This document shows, in pieces, positions 13,975-14,115 of a stretch of DNA of 14,115 bases (positions within the stretch are counted from its first letter, which is position 1; each line of letters begins with the position of its first letter). Both the position numbers and the translations under genes were made by a program. The notes beneath the pieces were generated by a model, which was not told where the DNA came from, did not search any database, and worked only from the letters and a program-made list of their open reading frames with translations. Origin of the DNA: CAZOKN01 sp964580525. Its GTDB lineage: Bacteria > Pseudomonadota > Alphaproteobacteria > Rickettsiales > UBA6187. The DNA lies in assembly GCA_964580525.1 (NCBI GenBank), contig CAZOKN010000048.1, positions 1 through 14,115 on the forward strand, read 5' to 3'.

Positions 13975-14115
13975 AGTTTGCCTCGCGTAGCCTGGTTAGG
14001 TGCGTTGGGTTTTAGTAGTTTCCGGCAGAGCTGTTAGCGAAGACGGAATTGATAGAATGTAGAGAATTTTTTGTTTAAAGTTTAGAATTTTGTAAAAATG
14101 TTCAAAGGTTTAAAG

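Noticed and set aside
14020..14048. TTCCG / CGGAA inverted repeat after tRNA-Gly as a terminator
   Set aside because: The stem is only five base pairs with a 19-base loop and is not followed directly by a T-run.
14098..14115. ATG at 14098 (MFKGLK) as the start of a next gene
   Set aside because: Only six codons are visible, there is no ribosome binding site, and they do not match the start of EF-Tu or SecE, which often follow this tRNA pair.
1..14115. CRISPR arrays, insertion sequences or prophage genes
   Set aside because: No regularly spaced repeats, transposase or integrase motifs, or phage structural genes are visible on either strand.

Overview
The window is AT-rich and reads as part of an alphaproteobacterial chromosome, most likely a Rickettsiales-like or otherwise host-associated lineage. 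The evidence is a Rickettsia-like FtsZ (N-terminal GTPase signature, acidic linker, C-terminal DIPAFLRRK peptide), a retropepsin-like membrane protease of the Rickettsia APRc type, NGNGDG-type pilin-like proteins, and an rlmB–tRNA-Tyr–tRNA-Gly block. It carries the flagellar stator genes motA and motB, so it is not a strongly reduced, non-motile Rickettsia. A run of 10 N and a 13-base lesion in ftsZ suggest a draft assembly.

Layout. 1–3200 (minus strand): two unrecognised genes. The first is cut by the window edge. The second encodes a 733-residue protein with a possible divergent Ulp1/YopJ-like fold at its N-terminus, a Ser/Thr/Pro-rich middle and a late hydrophobic segment, so it is a candidate secreted effector. 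3522–5757 (plus): a sigma54-dependent response regulator (REC–AAA+–Fis HTH), then a type IV pilin-like protein. 5758–6401: a long AT-rich gap ending in a probable ftsZ promoter. 6402–7912: ftsZ, broken into two frames by a 13-base loss. 7924–7970: an intrinsic terminator. 7978–8774: a second pilin-like gene containing the N run. 8777–10076 (minus): dapB and a flavin reductase-like gene. 10238–12187 (plus): motA–motB. 12197–13655 (minus): rlmB followed by the membrane aspartic protease. 13704–13974 (plus): a promoter with tRNA-Tyr and tRNA-Gly.

How the parts may work together. Exact TTAA-N7-TTAA boxes, the CtrA recognition pattern of alphaproteobacteria, lie upstream of both the sigma54 activator and motA. 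motA also has a sigma54-like GG-N10-GC element. This fits a cascade from CtrA to the sigma54 activator to the motor genes, but it is inferred from motifs only. The two pilins on either side of ftsZ are clear paralogues and probably belong to a type II secretion or type IV pilus-like assembly encoded elsewhere.
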